Source: Vulcanimicrobiota bacterium
Lineage (GTDB): Bacteria > Pseudomonadota > Gammaproteobacteria > Xanthomonadales > Rhodanobacteraceae
Reading direction: 5' to 3'
NCBI GenBank assembly: GCA_903970555.1
Contig: CAJCJD010000196.1
Span: 1-37,246 of the forward strand
DNA: 37,246 bases
Part shown: positions 1-7,639 of the stretch, piece by piece
Numbering within the stretch: position 1 is the stretch's first letter
How the letters are laid out: every line of letters begins with the position of its first letter
Program-made: the position numbers and the translations under genes
Notes under the pieces: model-generated
Databases searched by the model: none
What the model saw: only the letters and a program-made list of their open reading frames with translations
Told to the model about the DNA's origin: nothing

Positions 1-527
1 AGTCACTTTTCTTTGCGTGCCCAAAGAAAAGTAACCCAAAGAAAGGGCACCCCGAGGGCGCGCTTTGCGGGCGTCGTGCCCGCAAAGTGCGCGGAGGGAT
101 TACGGGGTTTTTCGACAGGGCATCCTGCCCTGACGAAAAACTGGCCGGCGTCCTGCCGGCCACTCTTCGAGCTTTCCTTCATCCCTCCGCCGCGCCCTAG
201 GGGCCCCAAGTAGAGCGGCGCGCATCCGTGCGCGCACTCGATGCCGGCGCTGTGCGCCGGTAAGACGTGCAGCGCTCGGCGCTTTTGATCTTTTTCTTTG
301 CTCTTAAGCCCTTCGAAGAGTGCGCGCTCTGCGCGCATGGGTCCCCTGTGCGGCGGTGAGGACTGGACGATCAGGCCCCGCAGGGGGCATTGGCACGGAT
401 GCCAATGCCTTTTCGCCTGGGCAGGAACCCCCGTCGAAAACCCCGGCCTGTGCTCACGAACCCGAAGGGGCCGAAAGCCCGCCGAAGGCGAGCAACCTCG
501 CGCGATCAAACAGAAGAAAAGAACGCG
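1..527. repeat. Palindrome-rich intergenic repeat block
   Basis: No convincing gene lies here. The block holds a series of strong inverted repeats: 5-15 with 22-32 (11 bp, 6-nt loop), 58-72 with 78-92 (15 bp including one G-T pair, 5-nt loop), 108-122 with 126-140 (two 7-bp arms around an A-A mismatch, 3-nt loop), 142-149 with 155-162 (8 bp), 243-250 with 254-261 (8 bp including one G-T pair), and 386-395 with 400-409 (10 bp). The minus-strand reading of the left end gives VPFLWVTFLWARKEK, a peptide I remember from many spurious hypothetical proteins in xanthomonads and related bacteria, so this is probably a dispersed intergenic repeat. The 168-residue open frame at 3-509 (minus) is most likely not a gene. 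The block lies just downstream of the EAL/HDOD gene. Confidence 0.6.
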
Positions 528-1814
528 TCAGTGCGTCCGCTGCTCAGCAAACGAATAAACCTGATCCGCCCACTGCGTAGCCGCAAAATACGCCCCCGCC
601 ATCTTCCGAATATTCTGCGGCTGCATCTGATTAGCATGCAGATCCCCCGCCTCCCAGGCATAAATCTGCCCAAGCAACGGCGCAAATGGACCGCGATCTT
701 CCACCAGCGCCTCGCGAATCTCCGGCGCCAACGGCAAATGGCTCAGCACAAATTCCATCGGTGCGCATAGCAGCGTATCGAGCAACGACAGCAAGCCCGC
801 CATGAACGCCATGTCCTGCTGCTCCGTGGGCATGCCGTGCGCAAGCTTCTCGCACATGTGTGCGCGGATCAGCGCGGCACGCAGCAGCTCGGGCGGACGA
901 TCGTCCATGCTGCTCAGCGCCATGGTGTTGATCCAGTTGCGCATACGCGCGAGGCCGAAAAAGATCGCGGCTTGCTGGATGGATTTCAGCTGGCGCGGCA
1001 GTGCGAAGTAAGCGGAGTTGACGCAGCCGAGCAGCTTGTAGCTGAGCACGGCGTCGTCGCGGATGATCTCGCCCAGTTCCACCGGGCCTGCACTGCTCTC
1101 CTGCAGTGCGCCCATCAGACGCAGCAAGCTCAGGCGATTGGGCGTGAGTACCGGCACTTCGATCTGTTGCGGTACCAGCAGGTAGCGGCCCTGAATCGCC
1201 TGGAACGGCAGGTCCTTGCAACGGCCATAGGTGAGGTGGTCGTCGACATTGCCGGCGATCACGCCAATGCCGCGCTCGTAAAGTTGTTTGCAGCGCGCCG
1301 CCAGCGTATCGGCATCCAATGCCTTGGCGTCGATGCGCACGTAGCTTGCCAGTCGCAGCAACGGTTCGAGTGCGCCGTGCGGTTCGCACGCGCCGGGATC
1401 GAGTTCGCCCAGGTCGAGCATCAGCGGACAGTTGCGCAGGGCGAGTTGTTGCAGGCGCTGCACCAGCGCGACATCGCGTACCTGGAAGGGATCCATGATC
1501 ACGCCAAGACGCGGTGTGTGCGCGAGGATGTCGGTCTGTTCCAGCAGCAGCGCGCGCGATAAGCGCATGAAAGCGCGGTTGCCGCGGACCAGGCGGGTGA
1601 TCGCGCCATCGGTGATGCCCGAGACGATGCCACCCAACAAAGTGGTGTCGGCATCGGTGCCGGCGCCTTGGCGATAGAACACGAGTTCGTAGGCGAACAG
1701 TTCTTCGTCACGATCCAACATGGGGCTGCGCACCACCGGCAGCAGCATGTCGCTCAGCGTACTGGGAGCATCGTTGCCTTGCGGGAGAGGGGCGGGCGCT
1801 GTACTCGTCGTCAT
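528..1814 (-). CDS. EAL/HDOD domain regulatory protein (YuxH/CdgJ type)
   Basis: A 428-residue cytosolic protein. The N-terminal half (about residues 25-200) resembles a degenerate EAL domain: YELVFYR stands where an active phosphodiesterase has its EAL signature, and the usual acidic metal ligands are not recognisable. The C-terminal half (about 205-410) is HDOD-like, with stretches such as VLSYKLLGCVNSAYF and the MAGLLSLLDTLL helix. Proteins of this family, such as CdgJ of Vibrio cholerae, affect motility without c-di-GMP hydrolysis. The start at 1814 (MTTSTAP) was preferred over an upstream in-frame ATG at 1961, because the longer form would add an arginine-rich tail overlapping flgN. The gene follows flgN by 70 bases on the same strand and is probably co-transcribed. 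Its ligand and partner cannot be told from the sequence. Confidence 0.85.
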   Translation of the reverse strand: MTTSTAPAPLPQGNDAPSTLSDMLLPVVRSPMLDRDEELFAYELVFYRQGAGTDADTTLLGGIVSGITDGAITRLVRGNRAFMRLSRALLLEQTDILAHTPRLGVIMDPFQVRDVALVQRLQQLALRNCPLMLDLGELDPGACEPHGALEPLLRLASYVRIDAKALDADTLAARCKQLYERGIGVIAGNVDDHLTYGRCKDLPFQAIQGRYLLVPQQIEVPVLTPNRLSLLRLMGALQESSAGPVELGEIIRDDAVLSYKLLGCVNSAYFALPRQLKSIQQAAIFFGLARMRNWINTMALSSMDDRPPELLRAALIRAHMCEKLAHGMPTEQQDMAFMAGLLSLLDTLLCAPMEFVLSHLPLAPEIREALVEDRGPFAPLLGQIYAWEAGDLHANQMQPQNIRKMAGAYFAATQWADQVYSFAEQRTH

Positions 1815-1884
1815 GGATCGATACCGGGCGATGGTGGAGCAACTGCCGTGACGCGGGCGCGTTGCCCGGCACGAGGGATTCGTA

Positions 1885-2331
1885 TCAAGCCTGGGCGAGT
1901 GGTACCGAGCGATGCGTGCCTTGGACGGCGCCGTTCTGGCTGTACGTAGTGGTTTGCGCATCGGTGCCGGTAAGCACGGACAGGGCGCGCCGTACTTGCG
2001 TCAATCGCTGGCCGACGAGCGCGCCGTTGCGCTGGTTCTTGTCGCGGCAGGTGGCTAGCGATTTCAGCAGTTCGCGCCAGGTGGGTTCCATTTGCTGCGC
2101 CGCTTCGGCGGACGTGCTGCTTAGGTGCAGGCGTTCGACATCGAGTTGTTCGAGTCTGCGCATCAACATCTGCTTGGCCTCGCCGGAGCGGTTTAGCGCT
2201 TTGGCGTCGGCACTGTTGAGCGCTTCGCGCTCTTCGTCCAGAACGGTGATCAGTTGCGCGGTGGTCGCGCTCATCTCGTCCAGGACGGTGCGCAACGCGG
2301 CACCGAGTTCGGCCTGCAGGTTCGGGCTCAT
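1885..2331 (-). CDS. flgN: FlgN, export chaperone for FlgK/FlgL
   Basis: A 148-residue, largely helical protein of FlgN length. It has long heptad-like stretches such as LRTVLDEMSATTAQLITVLD and a flexible, polar tail. FlgN keeps the hook-filament junction proteins FlgK and FlgL soluble and delivers them to the export gate. I chose the ATG at 2331 because the longer in-frame start at 2394 would overlap most of the conserved flgM C-terminus. The gene begins one base past the flgM stop, so translation is probably coupled, and no strong Shine-Dalgarno is visible. Identification rests on position directly after flgM plus length and helical character, since FlgN sequences are poorly conserved. Confidence 0.88.
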   Translation of the reverse strand: MSPNLQAELGAALRTVLDEMSATTAQLITVLDEEREALNSADAKALNRSGEAKQMLMRRLEQLDVERLHLSSTSAEAAQQMEPTWRELLKSLATCRDKNQRNGALVGQRLTQVRRALSVLTGTDAQTTTYSQNGAVQGTHRSVPLAQA

Positions 2332-2332
2332 G

Positions 2333-2644
2333 TCATGACTTGCCGTTGATCTGGCTTTCCAGCGAAGTAAGGTTATTGGCGATGGCGTTCGCATCGACCT
2401 TGTAGGTACCGGCGGCGAGCGACTGCTTGATCTGTTCGACCTTGGCGGTATCGACCGGGCTGTTCGTGCTGCTGGCCTGCTGCAAAGCGCGCGCAGAATC
2501 GGTCAGCTTCACGCTGTCGTTAGGCGCCGGGGCGGCCGATGTGTTGCTGGAGGCGCTCGATGCGGCCTGGTTGGCGCTGTTGTCCGTGCTGGTGTTGGCC
2601 AGCGGCAGCTGCGGCAATCCATTGGATGAAATAGTTGTATTCAT
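2333..2644 (-). CDS. flgM: FlgM, anti-sigma28 factor
   Basis: A 103-residue protein with a low-complexity Asn/Ser/Ala N-terminus, expected to be disordered and exported. The conserved C-terminal sigma28-binding part includes VDTAKVEQIKQSLAAGTYKV followed by IANNLTSLE. FlgM holds FliA inactive until the hook is complete and is then exported through the hook-basal body. A sigma28 promoter lies directly upstream, giving the usual negative feedback. Two starts are possible: ATG at 2644, chosen here because AAGGA lies close upstream, and ATG at 2656, which adds four residues and has GAGA in front. Neither spacing is ideal. flgN follows immediately. Confidence 0.93.
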   Translation of the reverse strand: MNTTISSNGLPQLPLANTSTDNSANQAASSASSNTSAAPAPNDSVKLTDSARALQQASSTNSPVDTAKVEQIKQSLAAGTYKVDANAIANNLTSLESQINGKS

Positions 2645-2684
2645 GATCCTTGGCATTCTCGTGTGAGGATGGACCCTGTAAGGG

Positions 2685-2711
2685 GTATCGGCGTCCCTTG
2701 GGAAAACTTTA
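2685..2711 (-). promoter_or_regulatory. sigma28 (FliA) promoter of flgM
   Basis: Read on the minus strand, the site is TAAAGTTT, exactly 11 bases, then GCCGATAC. This matches the FliA consensus TAAAGTTT-N11-GCCGATAA at 15 of 16 positions. The expected start of transcription leaves a short leader of roughly 20-35 bases before flgM. It would allow flgM-flgN to be transcribed apart from the upstream sigma54-driven chemoreceptor-flgA unit. Confidence 0.9.
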
Positions 2712-2749
2712 AGGCCGCCGATGGAGCCAGTATCCCTGGTCGGAATTCG

Positions 2750-3442
2750 TTAAGGGAGTGCCTGCACCTCGCCGGCCCCCAGCACTACGCCATCGATGAT
2801 CCGGCCCGAATTGCCGTTGCGCACCCGAAGATGCGCGCCGGTATCGCCGCCATCCAGGGCCATGCCGGCGGTGCGAACCTGGATCCCGTCGATCTGGGCG
2901 ATCAGGGCCACCTCTTCGCCGGCGCGCACAGTCTCGCGCCCGTTGAGGTCGCCCGGTGCCAGCACGATGCCGGCGATCAGCGGCCGGGAGAGGGAGTGGC
3001 CGGTGATCTGGTCAAGGCTTTCCACATAGCCATAGCCCATGCGGGCGACGTCGCGTTCTTCGGTATGCACGTCGGCGGAGCCGACGATGTCCCCGCGCGC
3101 CAGCGGACGACTGGTCACCAAGACCTGGCGAAACACCTGCATTTGCACGGGAACCTGGATGGTCCAGCCGGGACTGCCGGTGCAGCTCACCGCCACGGCC
3201 ACGCGCGATGGCGTTCCCTGGCGTGCGGGAAGATGCGTCTGCAGCGCATGCGGGCACGCGGCCAGGCGCAGGCGTGGGTTGAGCGTGGTTGGCGCAATCA
3301 CCACCCGGCTGCCCGCGTCGCCGTATTGCGCACGCACGGCCTGTTCGGCGGCGGCGCGCAATGCGGCGGGCGTCGTGTCGGCCAGCGCGGTTTGTGCGCA
3401 GGCGACGACGGTGAGCAGCAGGGCGGTGGTGAGCGCTTTCAT
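2750..3442 (-). CDS. flgA: FlgA, P-ring assembly chaperone
   Basis: A 230-residue periplasmic protein with a clear Sec signal peptide: [19 protein letters not shown], with cleavage likely after ALA at residue 21. The C-terminal SAF-type region carries the typical [15 protein letters not shown] segment near the middle and [14 protein letters not shown] near the end, as in FlgA. FlgA assists polymerisation of FlgI into the P ring around the rod. The start overlaps the chemoreceptor stop by four bases (ATGA), so translation is coupled. Transcription probably comes from the sigma54 promoter at 4811-4826. Between its stop and flgM lies the flgM sigma28 promoter. Confidence 0.95.
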   Translation of the reverse strand: MKALTTALLLTVVACAQTALADTTPAALRAAAEQAVRAQYGDAGSRVVIAPTTLNPRLRLAACPHALQTHLPARQGTPSRVAVAVSCTGSPGWTIQVPVQMQVFRQVLVTSRPLARGDIVGSADVHTEERDVARMGYGYVESLDQITGHSLSRPLIAGIVLAPGDLNGRETVRAGEEVALIAQIDGIQVRTAGMALDGGDTGAHLRVRNGNSGRIIDGVVLGAGEVQALP

Positions 3443-4749
3443 GAAAGATCGTCGGCGAGCATCGTGGCCAATTGGCTGTTGATGATTTCGCGCTCACTCT
3501 CGAATTTGCCGGACATTTGCGCGGCCTGATCGAATTGACCGTTGTTCAGCAGTTCCAGGAACGCGTAACCGTGTTCCTGCAGACGAGCCGCCGATTCGCG
3601 CAACGTCTCGTTGGAGGGGTGATGACTGTGGCGGGCGGTGAGTCGGTCAAGGCTGCGTTGCAGCACATCGGTGTCGAACCAGCGACGGTCCAGTGACGTG
3701 GGTTCCTGCAGCGCAAGTTCGATGCTTTGACGCAGGCCGAGCACGGATTCGCGCACGGTCAGGCTGAGGCTGGCGATGTCGTTGCCGCTTTCGCCTTCCA
3801 GCCAGCTCAAGCACAACCGATGTGCCAAGGCCGCCGCGCGTGTCAGCGATTCGCCATGACGACGAGCCTCGTAAGCGCGGCGCTGCAGTGCGCCCAGGGT
3901 CGCCTTCATGGTGGTAGCGCGTACATGTGCTGCATCCTGCGCTTCGCGCAACGAACGCAGCCGCTCGTTACTGCTTTGCAGGGCATCGCCGCTTTGCTGC
4001 AGCGAACGCTCGGTCTCGCCGATGCCGGCTTGCGCGCGTTCCAGCCTTTGCAGGCCAAGTTGCACATTGCCGTTCATCTGCAGCGAGAACTCGCCGATAG
4101 AGCCGGTCACGGTTTCAATTTCCGCTGTGGCCTGCGTGGTTTTTTCGGCCAGCTGTTTCACTTCATCGGCGACCACGGCAAAGCCGCGTCCGGCATCGCC
4201 GGCGCGCGCTGCTTCGATCGCGGCATTCAGCGCGACCAGATTGGTCTGGTGCGCGATGTCTTGCACGTTGGTGGTCAACGCGCGGATCTGCGCCACTTGT
4301 TCGGTGAGCAGGCTCTGGTTCTGGTGCATCGCCGACAGCGCGCTGCGCAGCAGGCGCAGCTGGCCGTTCAGTTCGCCGACGCTCGCGCTGCCTTGGCCGC
4401 CCGCTTTGACAGCCTGTTCGATCCCGCTGAGGGCCTGTTGCAGCATCGTCGACATCCCGGCGCTGTAATCCGTCAACTGACCGACGCTGTCGCGGCTCTC
4501 GCCCACCGACTTCTCCAGCGCGGATTGCTCGCGATGCAGTGTCTGCGCATGGGTCAGCACCAGGCTTTGTTGTTCCAGCGACTGCAGGGCTACGGCCGCG
4601 GGCGCGCGGGGTGCCAGCCGCGCGAACAACGGCGCCAGCAAGCCGGCGGCCGTGGGATGTTTGCGACTCAGCCGCGCCAGTTCGGCGTCATTCCCGGCGA
4701 GGGCGGCTTGTGTCAGGGCGGCCAGGTGCTGGCTGCGGATCAGACTCAT
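3439..4749 (-). CDS. Soluble methyl-accepting chemotaxis protein
   Basis: A 436-residue protein with no signal peptide or membrane segment. The highly conserved receptor hairpin tip is present around residues 160-205, including [20 protein letters not shown] and [12 protein letters not shown], which binds CheA and CheW. The helical region before it lacks any recognised sensory domain, and the C-terminal 170 residues are helical with no domain I recognise. The start at 4749 (MSLIRSQ) was chosen because upstream in-frame starts at 4827 and 4914 lie in or beyond the sigma54 promoter at 4811-4826. Its stop overlaps the flgA start, so a cytosolic receptor is translationally linked to a P-ring chaperone. 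The ligand is unknown. A receptor sensing an internal state or flagellar assembly is one possibility. Confidence 0.88.
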   Translation of the reverse strand: MSLIRSQHLAALTQAALAGNDAELARLSRKHPTAAGLLAPLFARLAPRAPAAVALQSLEQQSLVLTHAQTLHREQSALEKSVGESRDSVGQLTDYSAGMSTMLQQALSGIEQAVKAGGQGSASVGELNGQLRLLRSALSAMHQNQSLLTEQVAQIRALTTNVQDIAHQTNLVALNAAIEAARAGDAGRGFAVVADEVKQLAEKTTQATAEIETVTGSIGEFSLQMNGNVQLGLQRLERAQAGIGETERSLQQSGDALQSSNERLRSLREAQDAAHVRATTMKATLGALQRRAYEARRHGESLTRAAALAHRLCLSWLEGESGNDIASLSLTVRESVLGLRQSIELALQEPTSLDRRWFDTDVLQRSLDRLTARHSHHPSNETLRESAARLQEHGYAFLELLNNGQFDQAAQMSGKFESEREIINSQLATMLADDLS

Positions 4750-4810
4750 AAGCGAAGCAATTCCATTCGGGTGTTCCCTGAAATCGTCGGGAAACGTCAG
4801 AACTTGAGGA

Positions 4811-4826
4811 AGCAAAGCGTGTGCCA
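4811..4826 (-). promoter_or_regulatory. sigma54 promoter of the chemoreceptor-flgA operon
   Basis: On the minus strand the sequence TGGCACACGCTTTGCT matches the -24/-12 consensus TGGCAC-N5-TTGCW at every defined base, with GG and GC separated by ten bases. Transcription should start near 4800, about 50 bases before the chemoreceptor start at 4749. This fixes that start and rules out the longer in-frame versions. Confidence 0.9.
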
Positions 4827-4849
4827 TGGCAAGAAAGGCAAATGGCAAC

Positions 4850-4876
4850 TCAAGTCCGGGCCGACAGAGCCGATAA
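4850..4876 (+). promoter_or_regulatory. sigma28 promoter of cheV
   Basis: TCAAGTCC, 11 bases, then a perfect GCCGATAA. The -10 element matches the FliA consensus completely and the -35 at five of eight positions. The cheV start lies 50 bases downstream. The site is divergent from the sigma54 promoter at 4811-4826, with only 23 bases between the two elements. Confidence 0.8.
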
Positions 4877-4925
4877 GCGGGAACAGATCGCCTTCCGCGC
4901 GATCCATGGCGCAAAGAGGAACATC

Positions 4926-5852
4926 ATGACGGGCGTGGCACTCCTGGACAGCGTGGAAAGTCATACCCGGCTGGCTGGTCACAACCGTGTCGCCATGCTC
5001 TTGTTCCGACTGGGCGACAAGCAGCTGTTCGGCATCAATGTCTTCAAGGTGCGCGAAGTGCTGCGCAAGCCGCCGATGGAGCGTCTGCCTGGCATGCATG
5101 CCTTGCTGGCGGGCAGTTTCGATTACCGCGGCAAGACCATCCCGGTGATCGACCTGGCCGCGGCGCTGGGCTATCCGCCGCTGGTCGATGACGACTCGGC
5201 GCACCTGGTGGTGACCGAGTTCAGCCGCACCGTACAAGGTTTCCTGGTCACCGATTTCCAGCGCATCGTGCATTGCACCGGCGAGTCGCTCGAGGCGCCG
5301 TCCAGCACGCTCGGGTTCGGTGGACGCGTCAGTGCGGTCAGCCGCATCGACGGGCATTTGATGGCGGTGGTCGATGTGGAGCATGTGCTGGCCAGCATCG
5401 ATGGCGCACCCGCGGAGATATCCCATCGCATCCAGGAAGAGGCCGAGCAGCGGCACCTGTCTCCCCGCCGCATCATGGTGGTGGACGATTCGACCGTTGC
5501 GCGCCTGCGTCTGGTGAATCTGTTCAAGCAGATGAACATCGATTGCGTGGTGGCGCAGGACGGCCGCGAAGCGCTGGAGCTATTGGGCGACATGGTCGAA
5601 AGCGACGATGAAAAGATCACGCTGGTGATCTCCGATATCGAGATGCCGCGCCTGGATGGCTACGCCCTGACCCGCGCCATTCGTGAAACGCCCGCGCTGC
5701 GTGGCTTGAAGGTGGTGCTGCATAGTTCGTTGAGCGGTGTATTCAATGAAGCGCTCGTACGCGATGTGGGCGCCGACCGTTTCATTGCGAAATTTCAGCC
5801 GGATCTCTTGGCGAAGACGGTGTTGGAGCTGATGACGCCGTCAACAAATTGA
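4926..5852 (+). CDS. cheV: CheV, CheW-receiver coupling protein
   Basis: A 308-residue chemotaxis protein. A CheW-like coupling domain (about residues 20-165) carries FGINVFKVREVLRKPPMERL and the DYRGKTIPVIDL segment. A CheY-like receiver (about 180-305) keeps the acidic pair D187/D188, the phospho-acceptor D237 in SDIEMPRLDGY, the serine pair at 267-268 and K289. CheV couples receptors to CheA, and phosphorylation of its receiver is thought to tune adaptation. The start at 4926 is set by AGAGGA about six bases upstream, and the longer open frame from 4821 runs through the promoter region. It is divergent from the chemoreceptor operon and probably read from the sigma28 promoter at 4850-4876. 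Confidence 0.95.
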   Translation: MTGVALLDSVESHTRLAGHNRVAMLLFRLGDKQLFGINVFKVREVLRKPPMERLPGMHALLAGSFDYRGKTIPVIDLAAALGYPPLVDDDSAHLVVTEFSRTVQGFLVTDFQRIVHCTGESLEAPSSTLGFGGRVSAVSRIDGHLMAVVDVEHVLASIDGAPAEISHRIQEEAEQRHLSPRRIMVVDDSTVARLRLVNLFKQMNIDCVVAQDGREALELLGDMVESDDEKITLVISDIEMPRLDGYALTRAIRETPALRGLKVVLHSSLSGVFNEALVRDVGADRFIAKFQPDLLAKTVLELMTPSTN

Positions 5853-5987
5853 CGTTCATCGCACCGGCGGGGTGATGTCGGGAATCCGTCCCGTAGCGCC
5901 GGTATAACGTCGCGAGCCATCGCGCGGTGATCGCGTGTTGAGCTGCAAATGGCCGTGCAAAGCGGTTTGTGCGGTGCTCTCTATGCG

Positions 5988-6003
5988 TGGCATACAACTT
6001 GCT
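5988..6003 (+). promoter_or_regulatory. sigma54 promoter of the flgB operon
   Basis: TGGCATACAACTTGCT matches the -24/-12 consensus at all but one position, with exactly ten bases between GG and GC. The flgB start lies 40 bases downstream. The 190-base gap between cheV and flgB holds this promoter and otherwise nothing I can name. Confidence 0.9.
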
Positions 6004-6042
6004 CATGACCCTGCAAGCAGTGATTGCTGTGGGGAATCGAGC

Positions 6043-6456
6043 ATGAGCACCAGTAACACCCTCGACAACGTCTTCGGTTTGAACAGCCAGGCTTTGGAGC
6101 TATGGCAGCGCCGTTCCGAAGTGATCGCATCCAACATCGCCAATGCCGACACGCCGAACTATCAGGCGCGTGATCTGGATTTTCGCCAGGTGTTGCAACA
6201 AGCCAGCGGCCAGTCGTCGAACTTGGCATTGAGCACGCCGACGCCAGGGCAGATCGATCCTGTCAGCACCGCATCCACCGATCAATTGAAGTATCGCGTG
6301 CCCTTGCAACCAAGCATGGACGGCAACACCGTCGACACGCAGGTTGAGCAGTCGTCGTTCGCCAGCAACATGGTGCATTACCAGGCCAGCCTCAGCTTTA
6401 TCAATGGCGCGATCCAGACGCTGCGCCTGGCCATCAATGGAGGAGGCCAAAGCTGA
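6043..6456 (+). CDS. flgB: FlgB, proximal rod protein
   Basis: A 137-residue rod subunit. It carries the N-terminal rod motif IASNIANADTPNYQARD and the C-terminal helix region MVHYQASLSFINGAIQTLRL that packs in the axial core. FlgB sits just above the MS ring and FliE. The start at 6043 is preceded by GGGGAA, and the longer open frame from 5935 crosses the sigma54 promoter. It is the first gene of a tightly packed operon, and its stop overlaps the flgC start by one base. Confidence 0.96.
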   Translation: MSTSNTLDNVFGLNSQALELWQRRSEVIASNIANADTPNYQARDLDFRQVLQQASGQSSNLALSTPTPGQIDPVSTASTDQLKYRVPLQPSMDGNTVDTQVEQSSFASNMVHYQASLSFINGAIQTLRLAINGGGQS

Positions 6457-6887
6457 TGTCCTTGATGAAGATCTTCGATACTGCCGGTTCCGGCATGGCC
6501 GCCGAATCGCTGCGCCTGAACACTGTGGCCAGCAACCTCGCCAACGCCGACAGCGTCAGCAGCAGCGCTGATTCCGCCTATCGCGCGAAGGAGTTGTTGT
6601 TTGCGCCGACCCAGGAGGCCGAATCGGGCTTCGGTGCGCAGAACACCAGCGAAGGTAATGCCGGCGTGCACATGGTCGGTGTTACCGAAAGCCAGCAACC
6701 GGTGGAAACGCATTACGAGCCGGGCAATCCGATGGCCGACGAAAACGGCTACGTCTACGGCAGCAACGTCAATCCGATCGATGAGCTGGTGAACATGATC
6801 TCTGCATCGCGTTCGTACCAGAACAACGTCGAAGTCATGAACACCACCAAACAGCTGATGATCAAGACCATCGATCTGGGCAGTTAA
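6456..6887 (+). CDS. flgC: FlgC, proximal rod protein
   Basis: A 143-residue rod protein with the N-terminal axial motif NTVASNLANADSVSSSAD, the internal MADENGYVYGSNVNPIDEL segment diagnostic of FlgC, and a C-terminal helix ending in NTTKQLMIKTIDLG. Its start codon shares a base with the flgB stop (TGATG), and GGAGGAGG lies upstream inside flgB. Length and motifs are normal for the family. Confidence 0.97.
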   Translation: MSLMKIFDTAGSGMAAESLRLNTVASNLANADSVSSSADSAYRAKELLFAPTQEAESGFGAQNTSEGNAGVHMVGVTESQQPVETHYEPGNPMADENGYVYGSNVNPIDELVNMISASRSYQNNVEVMNTTKQLMIKTIDLGS

Positions 6888-6902
6888 TTCCGGGAGCTTT
6901 CC

Positions 6903-7592
6903 GTGTCCGCCATCAACGGCAATTCAACATCCAATTATTCGGTGTCCGGCCTGAGTCTCACGGGCAGCACGGTCACGAGCACGCCTACCGGCTCGACCAT
7001 GACGCAGTCCGATTTCCTGCAATTGCTCACTACGCAGCTACAGGATCAGGATCCGACGCAGCCGATGGACAACTCGCAAATGGCCGCCGAACTGGCGCAG
7101 TTCGCGACGTTGTCCACCACTCAGGACATCGACACCAATTTGCAAACCTTGAGCAGCAACGTCAGCAGCGGCATGCAGTCGTCGCAGGTGCTCGGCGCGG
7201 CCAACCTGGTCGGCAAGCAGGTGCTGGTGCCATCCACGACGCTCGATTACAGCGGCAGCGCCGCGACCGGTGGCGTGAACGTCACGACTGCCGGCGATGT
7301 CGTGCTCACGATCAAGGATAGCAACGGCAACACCGTCAACTCCATCGATCTGGGTAGCCAGCAGGTGGGATTGACGCCCTTCAGTTGGAACGGTACGGAC
7401 AGCAGCGGCAATACCGTTGCCAACGGCACCTACACCATTTCCGCCAACAGCGGTGGCAGCAGCACCGCCTTGACGACATATGCCTCCGGCTCGGTGACGG
7501 GTGTTGGCTACGGCGGCAGCAGTACCGGTACGTATTTGCAAGTGGCAGGCGTCGGCGGTGTGCCGCTGAGCCAGGTTGCACAGATCAACTGA
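6903..7592 (+). CDS. flgD: FlgD, hook cap / hook assembly scaffold
   Basis: A 229-residue hook-capping protein starting at GTG with GGGAG upstream. The conserved N-terminal part contains SDFLQLLTTQLQDQDPTQPM and DNSQMAAELAQFATL. After that comes the FlgD immunoglobulin-like region with PFSWNGTDSSGNTVANGTY, a classic FlgD stretch. FlgD caps the growing hook and is discarded when FlgK arrives. It is the third gene of the flgB operon. Confidence 0.96.
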   Translation: MSAINGNSTSNYSVSGLSLTGSTVTSTPTGSTMTQSDFLQLLTTQLQDQDPTQPMDNSQMAAELAQFATLSTTQDIDTNLQTLSSNVSSGMQSSQVLGAANLVGKQVLVPSTTLDYSGSAATGGVNVTTAGDVVLTIKDSNGNTVNSIDLGSQQVGLTPFSWNGTDSSGNTVANGTYTISANSGGSSTALTTYASGSVTGVGYGGSSTGTYLQVAGVGGVPLSQVAQIN

Positions 7593-7639
7593 CGTCGGCC
7601 CGCAATCGCTCGCCGTCATTACATCCAGAGGAATACAGC

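Noticed and set aside
3-509. 168-residue open frame on the minus strand at the left edge.
   Set aside because: It runs through a string of perfect palindromes, reads as a Pro/Arg/Gly-rich peptide and ends in a sequence typical of spurious annotations in intergenic repeats.
521-540. Possible terminator at the end of the EAL/HDOD gene (ACGC and GCGT arms followed by a T-rich stretch on the minus strand).
   Set aside because: The stem is only 4 bp and overlaps the stop codon; too weak to call.
4750-4914. N-terminal extension of the chemoreceptor to starts at 4827 or 4914.
   Set aside because: These starts lie in or upstream of the perfect sigma54 promoter at 4811-4826, so they would not be in the transcript.
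5879-5893. Small hairpin after cheV (CGGGA, 5-base loop, TCCCG).
   Set aside because: The stem is only 5 bp and no T-run follows, so a terminator cannot be supported.
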